Below, one piece after another: positions 26,010 through 35,061 of a stretch of DNA of 61,810 nucleotides (positions are counted from its first letter, which is position 1; every line of letters begins with the position of its first letter). The DNA comes from Terriglobia bacterium. Lineage in GTDB: Bacteria > Acidobacteriota > Terriglobia > Bryobacterales > Bryobacteraceae. The stretch covers positions 1 to 61,810 of the forward strand of contig JAJPJN010000113.1 in the NCBI GenBank assembly GCA_021324185.1, given 5' to 3'. The notes beneath the pieces were generated by a model. The model had not been told where the DNA came from. It saw only the letters and a list, made by a program, of their open reading frames with translations, and did not search any database. A program made the position numbers and the translations under genes.

Positions 26010-27062
26010 ATGAATACGGTAGTATCTAGACTTCTGAGCCGCAGGCTGCTGCGTGCCGTCATCTCAGCCTTGCTGGCGACAACTTTCACTGTTGCCGGCA
26101 GCGCACAGGGAACCCCGATCGAGGCGTTGTCGCCCCTCCAGACGGTCATGATTCCTGACGTCGTCCGTGGTGGCCTGGGTGGCGAGATCTCGCGAAACGC
26201 CTTGGGCCTGATCGGACTGCGATCGTTAGCCGAGGCAGACGGCATCTGGGCAGTTCTTGTATCTACAACAGTCGGAAACTCCGTCGCGATCGGGAATGTA
26301 GGTGGATTTACGCACGCGTTTGCAGTTGAAAAGGACGTGCGCCAACTCGCCCTGGATCGATCAGGGCACGTTCACCTGCTCCATGGCTACGCGACTGGCG
26401 CGAACTCAGCACGACAGGTTTCCGTGGTGGACACGGAGGGTGCGCCCATTGGCCAGTACACGGTACCCGCAGCGGCGGCGTGGCCCTTCCTCAGCGGCTC
26501 CGGAGTGGTCTGGTACACGGGCCGGGCGCTTGCGACGTCGCTTTATGTCGCGCCTACCGTACAGCAAAACGGCGTTCGAGACATCAACGAGACCGGCGGG
26601 CAACGGACGTGGGTGGGTGCGCTTCCCGACGGCCGCTATTATACGTTCGGGAATGCGTCGGAAACGATCACTATTCACCGCCCGGGCGGGTCGGTTGTTG
26701 CGTCCTACGCCGCGCCGCTTGACAGGGCGTACCAGGCAATCGGGCACGCGGTTCCCAAGCCGCCACCGGGAAGCGATCTCGTCCGAGTTGTCTGGGCCGC
26801 CACCACCTCCAAGGGGCAGCTCTATATCTGCCTCTCCGGGTTGAGCGCGTCCGGGCCAGCATACGTTGCGGTTGTGGATGTGCAAACGGGGGCATTAAGT
26901 AAGGTGATCGCGGCGTCTCTTCCGGCATTTCCCGAGCTTGCCACGCCCACAGAACCGACCGGGACAGTGACACCCGGCTGGGGCGCCGCTGAGGATTGCA
27001 TGGTCATTTTGGATCAGATTAAAGGAGTGGCAGCGATTTACCAGGAGTCGGGAGGGCATTAG
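26010..27062 (+). CDS. Secreted beta-propeller-like protein of unknown function
   Basis: A 350-residue protein. The N terminus has several arginines and a hydrophobic core ending TTFTVAGSAQG, a plausible Sec signal with an Ala-x-Ala-like site. The mature part alternates short strands with turn motifs (LALDRSGHVHLLHGY, VSVVDTEGAPIGQYTVP, WVGALPDGRYYTFG, YICLSGLSASGPAYVAVVDV), which suggests a 6- to 7-bladed propeller of the NHL/TolB sort. It lies 70 bases after the Tat protein and 4 bases before a Cys-rich secreted protein, so probably in the same operon. No catalytic motif is seen. Confidence 0.72.
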   Translation: MNTVVSRLLSRRLLRAVISALLATTFTVAGSAQGTPIEALSPLQTVMIPDVVRGGLGGEISRNALGLIGLRSLAEADGIWAVLVSTTVGNSVAIGNVGGFTHAFAVEKDVRQLALDRSGHVHLLHGYATGANSARQVSVVDTEGAPIGQYTVPAAAAWPFLSGSGVVWYTGRALATSLYVAPTVQQNGVRDINETGGQRTWVGALPDGRYYTFGNASETITIHRPGGSVVASYAAPLDRAYQAIGHAVPKPPPGSDLVRVVWAATTSKGQLYICLSGLSASGPAYVAVVDVQTGALSKVIAASLPAFPELATPTEPTGTVTPGWGAAEDCMVILDQIKGVAAIYQESGGH

Positions 27063-27066
27063 CATT

Positions 27067-27393
27067 ATGCGAAGATTTATACTTGCGGCGCTGGCCGCTG
27101 GGGCATCTGCAACGACAGTCGGCGCCCAATCGTGCCCGATTGTATACAGTGGCTCGTTTTGCGGCCTTGCACCCGGCTTAGCCTATTGCTCGGTTCCTAC
27201 GACAGGCGGCCCGTGGTTTGACAGTGCGTCGCTAACTTTTCAGCCCACCTCAAACTCAGCCAGCGACCCAGGCTCTCAATGCAGTCAGGGGTGTACCGGC
27301 TGTTCTCAATACACCATAACCGTAAGCGGGAAAGACTGTAACGGCATCACTCAAACGGTGAACCACTCGGATTGCTGCGAGCTGGCTCCCTGA
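27067..27393 (+). CDS. Small exported cysteine-rich protein
   Basis: A 108-residue protein. A GGGAGGG ribosome site precedes the ATG by about ten bases. The signal peptide MRRFILAALAAGASATTVGA is cut probably before QSC. The mature chain of about 88 residues has nine cysteines, including the cluster SQCSQGCTGC and a C-terminal DCC. It should be disulfide-rich or metal-binding outside the cytoplasm. No family is recognised. It is the second Cys-rich small protein of this island and a second conceivable hydroxylase target (KDCNG, HSDCC). Confidence 0.72.
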   Translation: MRRFILAALAAGASATTVGAQSCPIVYSGSFCGLAPGLAYCSVPTTGGPWFDSASLTFQPTSNSASDPGSQCSQGCTGCSQYTITVSGKDCNGITQTVNHSDCCELAP

Positions 27394-27410
27394 CGGTTGT
27401 CGGTGCCGCC

Positions 27411-27677
27411 ATGGCCGGTTCGATCCGCTGCGGGGATTCCATGCGCCAAAAAGGAAGCTGGAGCCGTATACCGAGCCGGCGCTGGGTCGCAATAAAAACG
27501 GTCGTCGCAGAGGACAGGCTCGAATGGAGGATTGGCGACCAGGTTAGTCCATCAGAATCCTTCAAACGTCGCGCGGCTCTTCTCGGCGGTTCCGTTCCGC
27601 CGGAGCAACTGGCTGTCCTGCAAAATCGCGACGTGTATTACTATTCGCATCGCCTGGACCTTTCATCTCTACCGTAG
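27411..27677 (+). CDS. Weak short open frame, hypothetical
   Basis: 88 residues from ATG 27411; a TTG at 27372 would overlap the Cys-rich gene by 22 bases and give 101 residues. The N-terminal half is basic (RQKGSWSRIPSRRW) and the C-terminal half has RDVYYYSHRLDL. No ribosome site, domain or signal is evident. It fills an otherwise empty 304-base gap between two exported-protein genes. It may be a real small gene or chance; codon conservation would decide. Confidence 0.35.
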   Translation: MAGSIRCGDSMRQKGSWSRIPSRRWVAIKTVVAEDRLEWRIGDQVSPSESFKRRAALLGGSVPPEQLAVLQNRDVYYYSHRLDLSSLP

Positions 27678-27697
27678 GTTGGCTTCGACGTGGGCCC

Positions 27698-28138
27698 ATG
27701 CTACGCACATGGATTTTGGCAATCGCTATGTTGGCCAGGGTCCCTGCTAACGGGGGCGAAGCATCGGCTATTCGTGAATTAGAAGGGCGTTTAGCCACGG
27801 CGATTAGGACGAAGGATCAGCCGGTTCTAATGAGCCTTACGACCAGCAACTTTCAGATTTCCTGGAGCGAAGGTACAGCCTGGGACAACATCAGCGGAAA
27901 GGCGGGCAGGAAAGATTGGCTGGACGAGTTGACGCATCTTCGCACCGTGTCCTATCAGGCCGCAGTTTCGCATATCAAGGTAAGCCGTACGCAGGCCTTC
28001 GTAGATCTGCAGGAGACCTGGACGGTCCGGACCACTAACGGTACCGAAACCAGGCACTTCCGATCGTCGGACATGTGGTTCAAGACGGACGGATCGTGGA
28101 AGCTCGCTGGCCGTGTCTCGGTGGCCGTCCAGAGCTAG
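27698..28138 (+). CDS. Exported NTF2-like (DUF4440/SnoaL-type) protein
   Basis: A 146-residue protein. A short hydrophobic N terminus (MLRTWILAIAMLARVPANGG) looks like a signal. The rest follows the NTF2-like cone fold: helix EASAIRELEGRLATAIRTKD, VLMSLTTSNFQISWSEG, then strands VSHIKVSRTQAFVDLQETWTV, THFR-like ETRHFRSSDMWFKTDGSWKL and GRVSVAV at the end. Such domains bind small ligands or act as isomerases; the ligand is unknown. Last gene of the island; no ribosome site is clear. Confidence 0.7.
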   Translation: MLRTWILAIAMLARVPANGGEASAIRELEGRLATAIRTKDQPVLMSLTTSNFQISWSEGTAWDNISGKAGRKDWLDELTHLRTVSYQAAVSHIKVSRTQAFVDLQETWTVRTTNGTETRHFRSSDMWFKTDGSWKLAGRVSVAVQS

Positions 28139-28312
28139 GCCGGAGCGCCCGGCGGTATAGCCCCTGCGCGGTGGCGGCAACTCTGATTTACCATATAGAC
28201 ATGGCGAGCATCCCCGCCAATACGCGTCCCTCCCTGTTCGGCTCAGACTAACTCCGCTCGTTTTAGCGGCCCTCCCTGTCGGTTTTTCTGGTTTCATCCG
28301 AGGTGTCTATAT

Positions 28313-29635
28313 ATGTCCACCTTAGTGACGCATCCGCTGCTGCCGAACCTGATCACGGCTGTTCCGGGCCCGAAAGCGCGCCGGATTATCGAGCGCGACC
28401 AAGCCGTCGTTTCCCCGTCTTACACGCGCTGCTACCCGCTTGTGATGGAGCGCGGCGAAGGGGCCATCGCAGAGGATGTCGACGGCAACCGCTTTCTCGA
28501 TTTTGCGGCGGGCATCGCCGTTGTAGCGACCGGCCACTCGCACCCGCGCGTCGTGAAGGCCATTCAGGAACAAGCCGCGCACTTCCTTCACATGTCGGGT
28601 ACAGATTTTTATTACGAAGGCATGGTCACGCTGGCGGAAAAGCTGGCTGCTGTTACACCCGGCGATGTGCCGCGCCGGGTCTATTTCGGCAATTCCGGCG
28701 CGGAAGCGATTGAGGCCGCCATCAAAATGGCGCGGTATCACACAGGCCGCGATAAGTTCGTCGCGTTCTACGGCGGATTTCACGGCCGCACCATGGGGGC
28801 GCTGTCGCTCACGGGCAGCAAAGTCGTGCAGCGGCGCGGCTTCCATCCAAGCCTGCCGGTCTATCACATTCCTTATCCGAACACTTACCGCGATAGCGAC
28901 GCGCTGGCCGGCATTTCGGAACTGGAAGATCGGCTGTTCAAGACCATTCTTCCGCCCGAAGAAGTAGCTGGAATTGTGGTGGAGCCGGTCCAGGGCGAAG
29001 GCGGTTACCTGGCGCCGCCGGCAAAATTTCACCAGGAGCTGCGGCGCATTGCCGATCAACACGGCATCCTGCTTATTCACGATGAAGTGCAGTGCGGGAT
29101 GGGACGGACCGGGCGCATGTTTGCCTCCGAACATTTCGGGGTGATTCCCGATATTGTCGCGCTGGCGAAAGGGATCGCGAGCGGAATGCCTCTATCTGCA
29201 ACCATTGCGCGCGCAGAGGTGATGAACTGGCCGCGCGGCGCGCATGCCTCCACGTTCGGCGGTAATCCCGTTTCCATTGCGGCGGCACTTGCAACCATTG
29301 AACTGCTCGAAGAAAGTCTCATCGCGAATGCGGCCCGGATGGGCGCTCACCTGATGAGGCGCATGGCCGATTGGCCGCGCCGCTTCCAACACGTCGGCGA
29401 GGTACGCGGGCTGGGCTTAATGATCGGAATCGAAATCGTCCGCGATCAGCAAACGAAGGAGCGCGCTCCGGAGTTGCGCGACCGCCTCGAGTACCTCGCC
29501 TTCGAACGCGGGCTGCTGATTTTGGGCTGCGGGCCGAACAGCATCCGGCTCTGTCCTCCGCTCGTGATCACAGAAGAGCAGGCGGACTTCGCCGTCGCTA
29601 CACTGGAGCATTGTCTTCGCCTTCTGGAGGGTTAG
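28313..29635 (+). CDS. Class III (ornithine/GABA-type) aminotransferase
   Basis: A 440-residue PLP enzyme. GEGAIAEDVDGNRFLDFAAG, YFGNSGAEAIEAAIKMAR, YGGFHGRTMGALSLTGSK and HDEVQCGMGRTGRMFASEH are class III blocks. The PLP lysine is in VALAKGIASGMPL. The closest functional types are 4-aminobutyrate and acetylornithine aminotransferase; the sequence alone does not fix the substrate. AGGTG lies about eight bases before the ATG. It is followed without a gap by a methyltransferase whose likely start lies inside the end of this gene. Confidence 0.94.
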   Translation: MSTLVTHPLLPNLITAVPGPKARRIIERDQAVVSPSYTRCYPLVMERGEGAIAEDVDGNRFLDFAAGIAVVATGHSHPRVVKAIQEQAAHFLHMSGTDFYYEGMVTLAEKLAAVTPGDVPRRVYFGNSGAEAIEAAIKMARYHTGRDKFVAFYGGFHGRTMGALSLTGSKVVQRRGFHPSLPVYHIPYPNTYRDSDALAGISELEDRLFKTILPPEEVAGIVVEPVQGEGGYLAPPAKFHQELRRIADQHGILLIHDEVQCGMGRTGRMFASEHFGVIPDIVALAKGIASGMPLSATIARAEVMNWPRGAHASTFGGNPVSIAAALATIELLEESLIANAARMGAHLMRRMADWPRRFQHVGEVRGLGLMIGIEIVRDQQTKERAPELRDRLEYLAFERGLLILGCGPNSIRLCPPLVITEEQADFAVATLEHCLRLLEG

Positions 29636-30198
29636 TTCTCGACGTTGGCTGCGGGATTAACAAGTATCCCGGCGCGATCGGTCTGGACCGCAACTTAAGC
29701 GCAAAGGCCGATGTGATTGCTGATCTCGACCGTTTTCCGTTCCCGTTCCGGGACGGGGCGTTTCGCGAGGTGCGGGCCATTCATGTCATCGAACACCTGG
29801 CCGACGTCATTCGCGCCATGGAAGAGTTTCACCGGCTGCTTGCGCCCGGAGGGCGGCTGATTATCGTGACGCCGCATTACACCGATTTCAGCTCGTTCTG
29901 CGATCCGACGCATCGCTGGCATTTGAATAGCTTTTCGATGCGCTATTTCGGCCCGGACCACGGCGGATTCGGCTACTACACAAAGGCGCGCTTTCGTGAG
30001 ATTTCCACGCGCGTGCGGCTACTTGCTGTATGGAGATACCTGGGTTACGAATTCCTGATTAACCGGTCACGATGGTTTCGCCGGTTTTGGGAATTCTACC
30101 TTTGCTATTCCATACGGGGCAAAGTTATCGAATGGGAACTGGAGGCGATCAAAGATCAAACGGCTCCATCAGCCCGCGCCAGCTTCTCTGGAAGCTGA
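29611..30198 (+). CDS. Class I SAM-dependent methyltransferase
   Basis: About 195 residues from a TTG at 29611 that overlaps the aminotransferase end by 25 bases. The frame is open much further upstream, but there it is only the shadow of the aminotransferase. The SAM site LVLDVGCGINKYPG starts at residue 8, which supports this start. Then come LDRNLSAKADVIADLDRFPF, AIHVIEHLADVIRAMEEFHR, LAPGGRLIIVTPH and a C-terminal region with basic and aromatic residues. It resembles small-molecule or glycan methyltransferases; the substrate is unknown. Confidence 0.83.
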   Translation: MSSPSGGLVLDVGCGINKYPGAIGLDRNLSAKADVIADLDRFPFPFRDGAFREVRAIHVIEHLADVIRAMEEFHRLLAPGGRLIIVTPHYTDFSSFCDPTHRWHLNSFSMRYFGPDHGGFGYYTKARFREISTRVRLLAVWRYLGYEFLINRSRWFRRFWEFYLCYSIRGKVIEWELEAIKDQTAPSARASFSGS

Positions 30199-30605
30199 GT
30201 GATTGCGCGCGGCAATATCGCGAGCGCCAAACGCTCTCGCCACAAGCTGCGCTGGGGCGCCGGGGAGAGGATCTGGCGCACCGCTATTTGCGCAGCTTGG
30301 GTTACGTGGTGGTGGCGCGGAACTACCGGCCGGCAGGAGGCGAAGTAGAGGCGGACATCGTTGCGCGCCAGGGCGAGACGGTCATTTTTGTCGAAGTGAA
30401 GTCCCGTGCATCGGGGGATTTCGGCAGCCCCGATCGTGCCATTGGCGCGGATAAGCAGAAGAATATTGTTCGCGCAGCGCGCGCTTACGCGACCCGCGCC
30501 GGAGTCGAATGGAGCCAGGTGCGGTTCGACACCATCTCCGTCGTTTTCACCGATCCGCCGTCGATCGTGCATCAGAAGGATGCGTTTTTTGAAGGCCGGT
30601 TTTAA
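30132..30605 (+). CDS. yraN: YraN/UPF0102 family nuclease-like protein
   Basis: 157 residues from ATG 30132, overlapping the methyltransferase 3' end by 67 bases; the start is uncertain and may be downstream. ALGRRGEDLAHRYLRSLGYVVVARNYRP, then GEVEADIVARQGETVIFVEVKSR and KQKNIVRAARAY, are the UPF0102 signature. The E/D and E-x-K residues resemble a restriction-endonuclease-like (PD-(D/E)xK) fold. The cellular role is poorly defined; the family is almost universal in bacteria. Confidence 0.9.
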   Translation: MGTGGDQRSNGSISPRQLLWKLSDCARQYRERQTLSPQAALGRRGEDLAHRYLRSLGYVVVARNYRPAGGEVEADIVARQGETVIFVEVKSRASGDFGSPDRAIGADKQKNIVRAARAYATRAGVEWSQVRFDTISVVFTDPPSIVHQKDAFFEGRF

Positions 30606-30617
30606 AATAACCCGGCG

Positions 30618-31904
30618 TTAGAAATTGACCCACTCGCCGCGCCGCATCAGCGGTTCGATGCCGCCGCCCGGCGGGATGCCATCTACGTCCATGCTGGCCG
30701 AACCGATCATCCAATCCACGTGGATCAAACTGTCATTTGCGCCGCGCGCGGCTAGCTCTTCAGGCGTAAGATTTTCGCCATTTTTGATGCAGGTGCTATA
30801 GGCCTGGCCGAGCGCGATATGGCTGGCGGCATTTTCGTCGAACAGAGTATTCCAGAACAACAGCCCGCTGGCGGCAATTGGGGAAGAATGGGGCACCAGC
30901 GCGACCTCACCGAGGCGGCGCGCGCCTTCATCTGTATCGATGAGGCGCTGCAAGACGGTTTCTCCGGTGCTGGCGGAAGCCTGCGTAATGCGGCCGGCTT
31001 CGAAGCGAACGCGGATATTTTCGATCAATGAGCCCTGATGCGAGAGCGGCTTGGTGCTTGAAACAAAACCTTCCGTGCGATCTTTATGCGGCGTGGTGAA
31101 AACTTCTTCGGTTGGCATGTTGGGGAAACCGAAGATGCCGTTGTTGGCGGTAGATCCGCCGCCGTGCCAGAGATGGTCGTCCGCAAGGCCGACGTGAAGG
31201 TCGGTTCCGGGGCCGTGAAAGTGAAGAGCGGCAAAGCGCCGTTCATTCAGAAACTGCACGCGCCGCTGCAGATCGGCGCTGTGCTCGCGCCAGGCAGCAA
31301 CGGGATCGGGGGAATTGACGCGGGTGGCGGCGAAGACGGCCTCCCAGAGTTGTTCCATGGCGGCTTCCTGGGACTGGTTTGGGAACACGACGCGGGCCCA
31401 GGCGGGGGTGGCGCAAGGAACGATGGTCCAATTGATATCGTGGCGTGTAATCAGCTCGAGAGCGGGGCGGTAGACCTTGGATAGCGCAACATTTGCGCGC
31501 GATACTTTTTCGGGATCTTCATTCGCCAGCAGGACGGGATCGGCGCCGGCGATGGCGAGCCGGGCAGCGCCGCTGCGGAAGGCGTTGGCGATTCCCTCAT
31601 AGAGCCAGCCGGGAGCATAGTCGAAGCTCTCATCGGCCGCGTAGCGGAAGCGCAGAAGCGTCGAGGGCTCATCGGTGAATAGCGTAGTGACAAATTTTGC
31701 GCCCGCTTTGTAGGCGTGTGCGGTAATGCGCCGCACCAGCGGAAGAGCGTCTATGGGAGCGGTCATAAACAACTCCTGCCCGCGCGCGAGGCCGAGGCCC
31801 ACGTTTACGGCCACATCCGCCAGGCGGTCCAGCCGGTTTTCGAAAGATACATTTCCGTTCGTGGCGTCCGCTCCGGGACGATTCGCAACAGCTACTTGTT
31901 CCAC
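30618..31904 (-). CDS. M29-family (AmpS/thermophilic type) aminopeptidase
   Basis: 428 residues from a GTG start. Motifs: MPTEEVFTTPHKDRTEGFV, with the first metal-binding glutamate, VRFEAGRI, VALVPHSSPI, LFDENAASHIALGQAY and HVDWMIGSASMDVDG. These carry the Glu, Glu, His, His and Asp ligands of M29 metallo-aminopeptidases, which release N-terminal residues in the cytoplasm using two metal ions. Length matches the family (about 410 plus an N-terminal extension of 15-20). It faces yraN convergently and precedes no clear partner. Confidence 0.93.
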   Translation of the reverse strand: MEQVAVANRPGADATNGNVSFENRLDRLADVAVNVGLGLARGQELFMTAPIDALPLVRRITAHAYKAGAKFVTTLFTDEPSTLLRFRYAADESFDYAPGWLYEGIANAFRSGAARLAIAGADPVLLANEDPEKVSRANVALSKVYRPALELITRHDINWTIVPCATPAWARVVFPNQSQEAAMEQLWEAVFAATRVNSPDPVAAWREHSADLQRRVQFLNERRFAALHFHGPGTDLHVGLADDHLWHGGGSTANNGIFGFPNMPTEEVFTTPHKDRTEGFVSSTKPLSHQGSLIENIRVRFEAGRITQASASTGETVLQRLIDTDEGARRLGEVALVPHSSPIAASGLLFWNTLFDENAASHIALGQAYSTCIKNGENLTPEELAARGANDSLIHVDWMIGSASMDVDGIPPGGGIEPLMRRGEWVNF

Positions 31905-31913
31905 AACTGCATC

Positions 31914-32405
31914 TTAGCCCTGCCCGGCAATTGTTTCGAGCTGGTGCAGGTGATTCAGGTCATGCCCGGCCATAATCTCAACGATCGTTTCGAGTGTCAT
32001 CTCGCCGCGCTCGGGATGGCGGACACGGCGGCGGAAGGCCTCGGGGTCAAGCGAATCCAGCAAGAGTACGTTCCAGCCGCGAAGATCACAAAAGACGTGC
32101 AGGGCCGTTTGCGCGTGAAACGAGGGATTCCCGTACGGCTGCGCCCACGCATCCTGATCAAAGGGCTGGATCAGGTGGTTATCTTGCGCGAGCGCCTGGC
32201 GGATGCGAAAGCCAAAGGCGATTTCGCAATCGGCCAGATGGCAGAGGATCATGCGAGCGGTCCATTTCCCCGGCGCATAGGAGCGCTCAAAGCCGCCCGC
32301 GCCCAAACTGTCGGCGAGATGGATCAGATTATGCGGGGTGGCGCGAATGACTTCCCGGGCATCCCGGCTACCGAGTTGCAAGGCGTATGGATTGGCAGCG
32401 GTCAT
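31914..32405 (-). CDS. DinB/YfiT-like four-helix protein
   Basis: 163 residues from ATG 32405 (MTAANPYALQLG); an in-frame start at 32492 lies inside the divergent trpC region and is less likely. The motifs APGKWTARMILCHLADCE and IMAGHDLNHLHQLE supply the three histidines of the DinB-like metal site. Such proteins are thiol- or metal-dependent transferases of mostly unknown substrate. It lies 9 bases from the aminopeptidase, on the same strand, so possibly co-transcribed. Confidence 0.87.
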   Translation of the reverse strand: MTAANPYALQLGSRDAREVIRATPHNLIHLADSLGAGGFERSYAPGKWTARMILCHLADCEIAFGFRIRQALAQDNHLIQPFDQDAWAQPYGNPSFHAQTALHVFCDLRGWNVLLLDSLDPEAFRRRVRHPERGEMTLETIVEIMAGHDLNHLHQLETIAGQG

Positions 32406-32466
32406 CGGTTCCAGTATGCCGCAGGGGTTTCTACCTGTTACGATGGGGATTCCAAACTGCCTCGCG

Positions 32467-33276
32467 ATGCCCGCCCGAACTTCATCCGGCATTCTGGCCG
32501 AAATTGTCCAGCATAAAAAGCAGGAAGTTGCGGCGTTGCAGGAGCATGCCGTGGCGCTCGAGCGGCAAGCCTATGAACGCAAACAGGCGCCGCGGCCGTT
32601 TATAAAAGCGCTGCGCGATCGGGAACCCGCTATTATTGCGGAGATCAAAAAGGCTTCGCCCAGCAAGGGAGTGCTGGTTCGAGATTTTCATCCGGCGCTG
32701 CTCGCGCAAGCATACGAAGAAGGCGGCGCGGGGTGTCTTTCTGTACTGACCGATCACGAATATTTTCAGGGGTCATTGCACGATCTGGAGGTCGCGCGCG
32801 CGGCCGCAAGCCTTCCGGTTTTGCGAAAGGATTTCACTATCGATCGCGTGCAGGTTTATCAGGCGGCGGCGCATGGAGCCGATGCGATCCTGCTCATCGC
32901 GGCGATTTTGACCAGCGGCGAATTGCAGCATCTGCGGGAATTGGCGCATTCCCTGCACATGGATGCGCTGGTGGAGGTTCACAACCAGGAAGAGCTGGCG
33001 AAGGCAATCGATTCGGGCGCGAATCTGATCGGCGTGAACAACCGCGATCTGGATACGTTCGAGGTTTCGCTCGATACGTCGCTGCGGCTGAGCTATCTGA
33101 TGCCGGCGGCTGCCGTGCGGGTCAGCGAGAGTGGTATTCGCACGCGCGCCGATATCGATGTATTGCGCGGCGCAGGCTTTCAGGCGTTTCTGGTTGGCGA
33201 ATGGCTGATGAAAGCGCGTGATCCCGCGCGGGCGCTCAGCGAGTTATTGGGAAAAAATCATGCCGCGGGACACTGA
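32467..33276 (+). CDS. trpC: Indole-3-glycerol-phosphate synthase
   Basis: 269 residues from ATG 32467, chosen because GILAEIVQHKKQEV, the usual IGPS N terminus, starts nine residues later. The barrel carries AEIKKASPSKG, VLTDHEYFQGS, LRKDFTIDRVQVYQA, LVEVHNQEEL, IGVNNRDLDTF and SESGIRT, all catalytic or phosphate-binding IGPS blocks. It converts CdRP to indoleglycerol phosphate. First gene of a seven-gene aromatic amino-acid operon; trpE, trpG and trpD are not in this window. Its end overlaps trpF by 17 bases. Confidence 0.97.
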   Translation: MPARTSSGILAEIVQHKKQEVAALQEHAVALERQAYERKQAPRPFIKALRDREPAIIAEIKKASPSKGVLVRDFHPALLAQAYEEGGAGCLSVLTDHEYFQGSLHDLEVARAAASLPVLRKDFTIDRVQVYQAAAHGADAILLIAAILTSGELQHLRELAHSLHMDALVEVHNQEELAKAIDSGANLIGVNNRDLDTFEVSLDTSLRLSYLMPAAAVRVSESGIRTRADIDVLRGAGFQAFLVGEWLMKARDPARALSELLGKNHAAGH

Positions 33277-33862
33277 TCCGCCATTCATTATCAAGGTGTG
33301 CGGCATCACCAATGAAGAGGATGCGCGCGTGGCGGTTGCGGCCGGGGCGAATGCTCTTGGCTTCAATTTCTATACCAAGAGCCCGCGCTTCATAACGGCG
33401 GAGCGCGCGAGAGAGATTATTCGGGCGGTGCCGGGAGAGTATCTGAAAGTAGGAATTTTTGTGAATCCGGGAGCGGGGCAGGTTTTTGAGGATTATCTGG
33501 ATGTGGTGCAGCTCTACGGTGAATGGCAGCCGGAATTGGCGGGACGAACAGTCTGGAAGGCCACCACGCCACACAATACGGAACCTCTCTGTGGTGCGGA
33601 TGCATATGTTATGGATACACCGAGTCCGGCGTTCGGCGGCTCCGGCAAAATGTTCAATTGGGCGCTTGCTCGCGGGCGTTTCCGAGTGATTGTTGCGGGC
33701 GGTCTGGATGCTTCCAATGTGGCCGACGCGATTGCAGCGGCTGAACCGTGGGGCGTGGATGCCTGCTCGCGTCTCGAGGCGCGGCCGGGCAAAAAGGATG
33801 CTGCCAAGGTACAGGCGTTCGTGACCGCCGCGCAAGCAGCTTTTCGTGTGCTAGCCGTATGA
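33260..33862 (+). CDS. trpF: Phosphoribosylanthranilate isomerase
   Basis: 200 residues from ATG 33260, with GGGA seven bases upstream. The blocks [12 protein letters not shown] (catalytic Cys), [33 protein letters not shown] (catalytic Asp), [14 protein letters not shown] and [10 protein letters not shown] match PRAI. It isomerises PRA to CdRP, the step before TrpC. It overlaps trpC and trpB, so translation is coupled. Confidence 0.96.
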   Translation: MPRDTDPPFIIKVCGITNEEDARVAVAAGANALGFNFYTKSPRFITAERAREIIRAVPGEYLKVGIFVNPGAGQVFEDYLDVVQLYGEWQPELAGRTVWKATTPHNTEPLCGADAYVMDTPSPAFGGSGKMFNWALARGRFRVIVAGGLDASNVADAIAAAEPWGVDACSRLEARPGKKDAAKVQAFVTAAQAAFRVLAV

Positions 33863-35061
33863 GTGCGATTTCGTTACCGGACGCGTTAGGACATTTTGGC
33901 CCGTATGGCGGGCGATACGTTCCTGAAGTGCTGATGTCGCCGCTCGAAGAATTAGAACGGGCTTATGTGGAGGCGCGGCAGGATCCGGAATTTCGAGCCG
34001 AACTAAATTCACTTCTGCGGCACTATGCGGGCCGGCCGACGCCGCTCTACTTTGCCAGGCGGCTGAGCGAAAGCCTCGGCAGCGCGCAGATCTGGCTGAA
34101 ACGCGAAGATCTATTGCACACAGGCGCTCACAAGATCAATAACTGCCTGGGACAGATTCTGCTGGCGCGACGCATGGGCAAGCGGCGCATCATCGCTGAA
34201 ACCGGGGCGGGGCAGCATGGCGTGGCGACTGCAACCGTCTGCGCGTTGTTCGGTATGGAGTGCATCGTCTACATGGGAGAGGAAGACATGCGCCGCCAGC
34301 GCCTGAATGTCTTTCGCATGCGGCTGCTGGGTGCAACTGTTGCCGGTGTCGCAAACGGCAGCCGCACCTTGAAGGATGCCATCAGCGAGGCTATGCGCGA
34401 TTGGGTAACGAATGTGGGTACGACGCATTATTTGCTTGGATCGGCTCTCGGCGCGCATCCGTACCCGATGATGGTGCGCGATTTTCATAAGGTGATCGGC
34501 GAAGAGGCGCGCGCGCAGGCGATGGAACAAATGGGGCGATTGCCGGATTCCGTGATTGCTTGCGTGGGCGGTGGAAGCAATGCGATCGGCATTTTTTATC
34601 CGTTTGTGGCGGACAAAACCGTGCGCCTGATTGGCGTAGAAGCCGGCGGCCGCGGCCACAAACTAGGTGACCATGCGGCGCGATTCAGCGGCGGTTCGCC
34701 GGGCGTTCTGCATGGCGCGTTCAGCTATTTGCTGCAGGATGAGGAAGGGCAGGTAGGCCTGACGCATTCCGTGTCGGCCGGGCTTGATTATGCTTTGATC
34801 GGTCCCGAGCATGCCTGGCTGCACGACCAGCATCGCGCTGAATACGTCTCCGTCTCCGATGCGGATGCGCTGTCTGCAGCGAAGACTCTGGCGCGCATGG
34901 AGGGAATTATTCCGGCGCTGGAATCGTCGCACGCCATCGCAGAAGCGATACGGCGCGCGCCGCTCGAGCCCAATTCGAGTTTCATCGTGAATGTCTCCGG
35001 ACGCGGCGATAAAGACATTGACATCTATCGCGAGAACATGCCGGAACTGGATAAGACGTGA
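33859..35061 (+). CDS. trpB: Tryptophan synthase beta chain
   Basis: 400 residues from an ATG overlapping the trpF stop (ATGA). The PLP lysine is K92 in HTGAHKINN. Other blocks are [32 protein letters not shown] (catalytic Glu near 115), [10 protein letters not shown] (phosphate site) and [12 protein letters not shown]. It condenses indole and serine to tryptophan and pairs with the adjacent TrpA. A reading from 33748 is only upstream extension through trpF. Confidence 0.98.
   Translation: MSAISLPDALGHFGPYGGRYVPEVLMSPLEELERAYVEARQDPEFRAELNSLLRHYAGRPTPLYFARRLSESLGSAQIWLKREDLLHTGAHKINNCLGQILLARRMGKRRIIAETGAGQHGVATATVCALFGMECIVYMGEEDMRRQRLNVFRMRLLGATVAGVANGSRTLKDAISEAMRDWVTNVGTTHYLLGSALGAHPYPMMVRDFHKVIGEEARAQAMEQMGRLPDSVIACVGGGSNAIGIFYPFVADKTVRLIGVEAGGRGHKLGDHAARFSGGSPGVLHGAFSYLLQDEEGQVGLTHSVSAGLDYALIGPEHAWLHDQHRAEYVSVSDADALSAAKTLARMEGIIPALESSHAIAEAIRRAPLEPNSSFIVNVSGRGDKDIDIYRENMPELDKT

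Noticed and set aside
29371-29610. Long N-terminal extension of the methyltransferase upstream of 29611
   Set aside because: It lies entirely inside the aminotransferase in another frame, is very Arg-rich, and the SAM-binding motif begins just after 29611.
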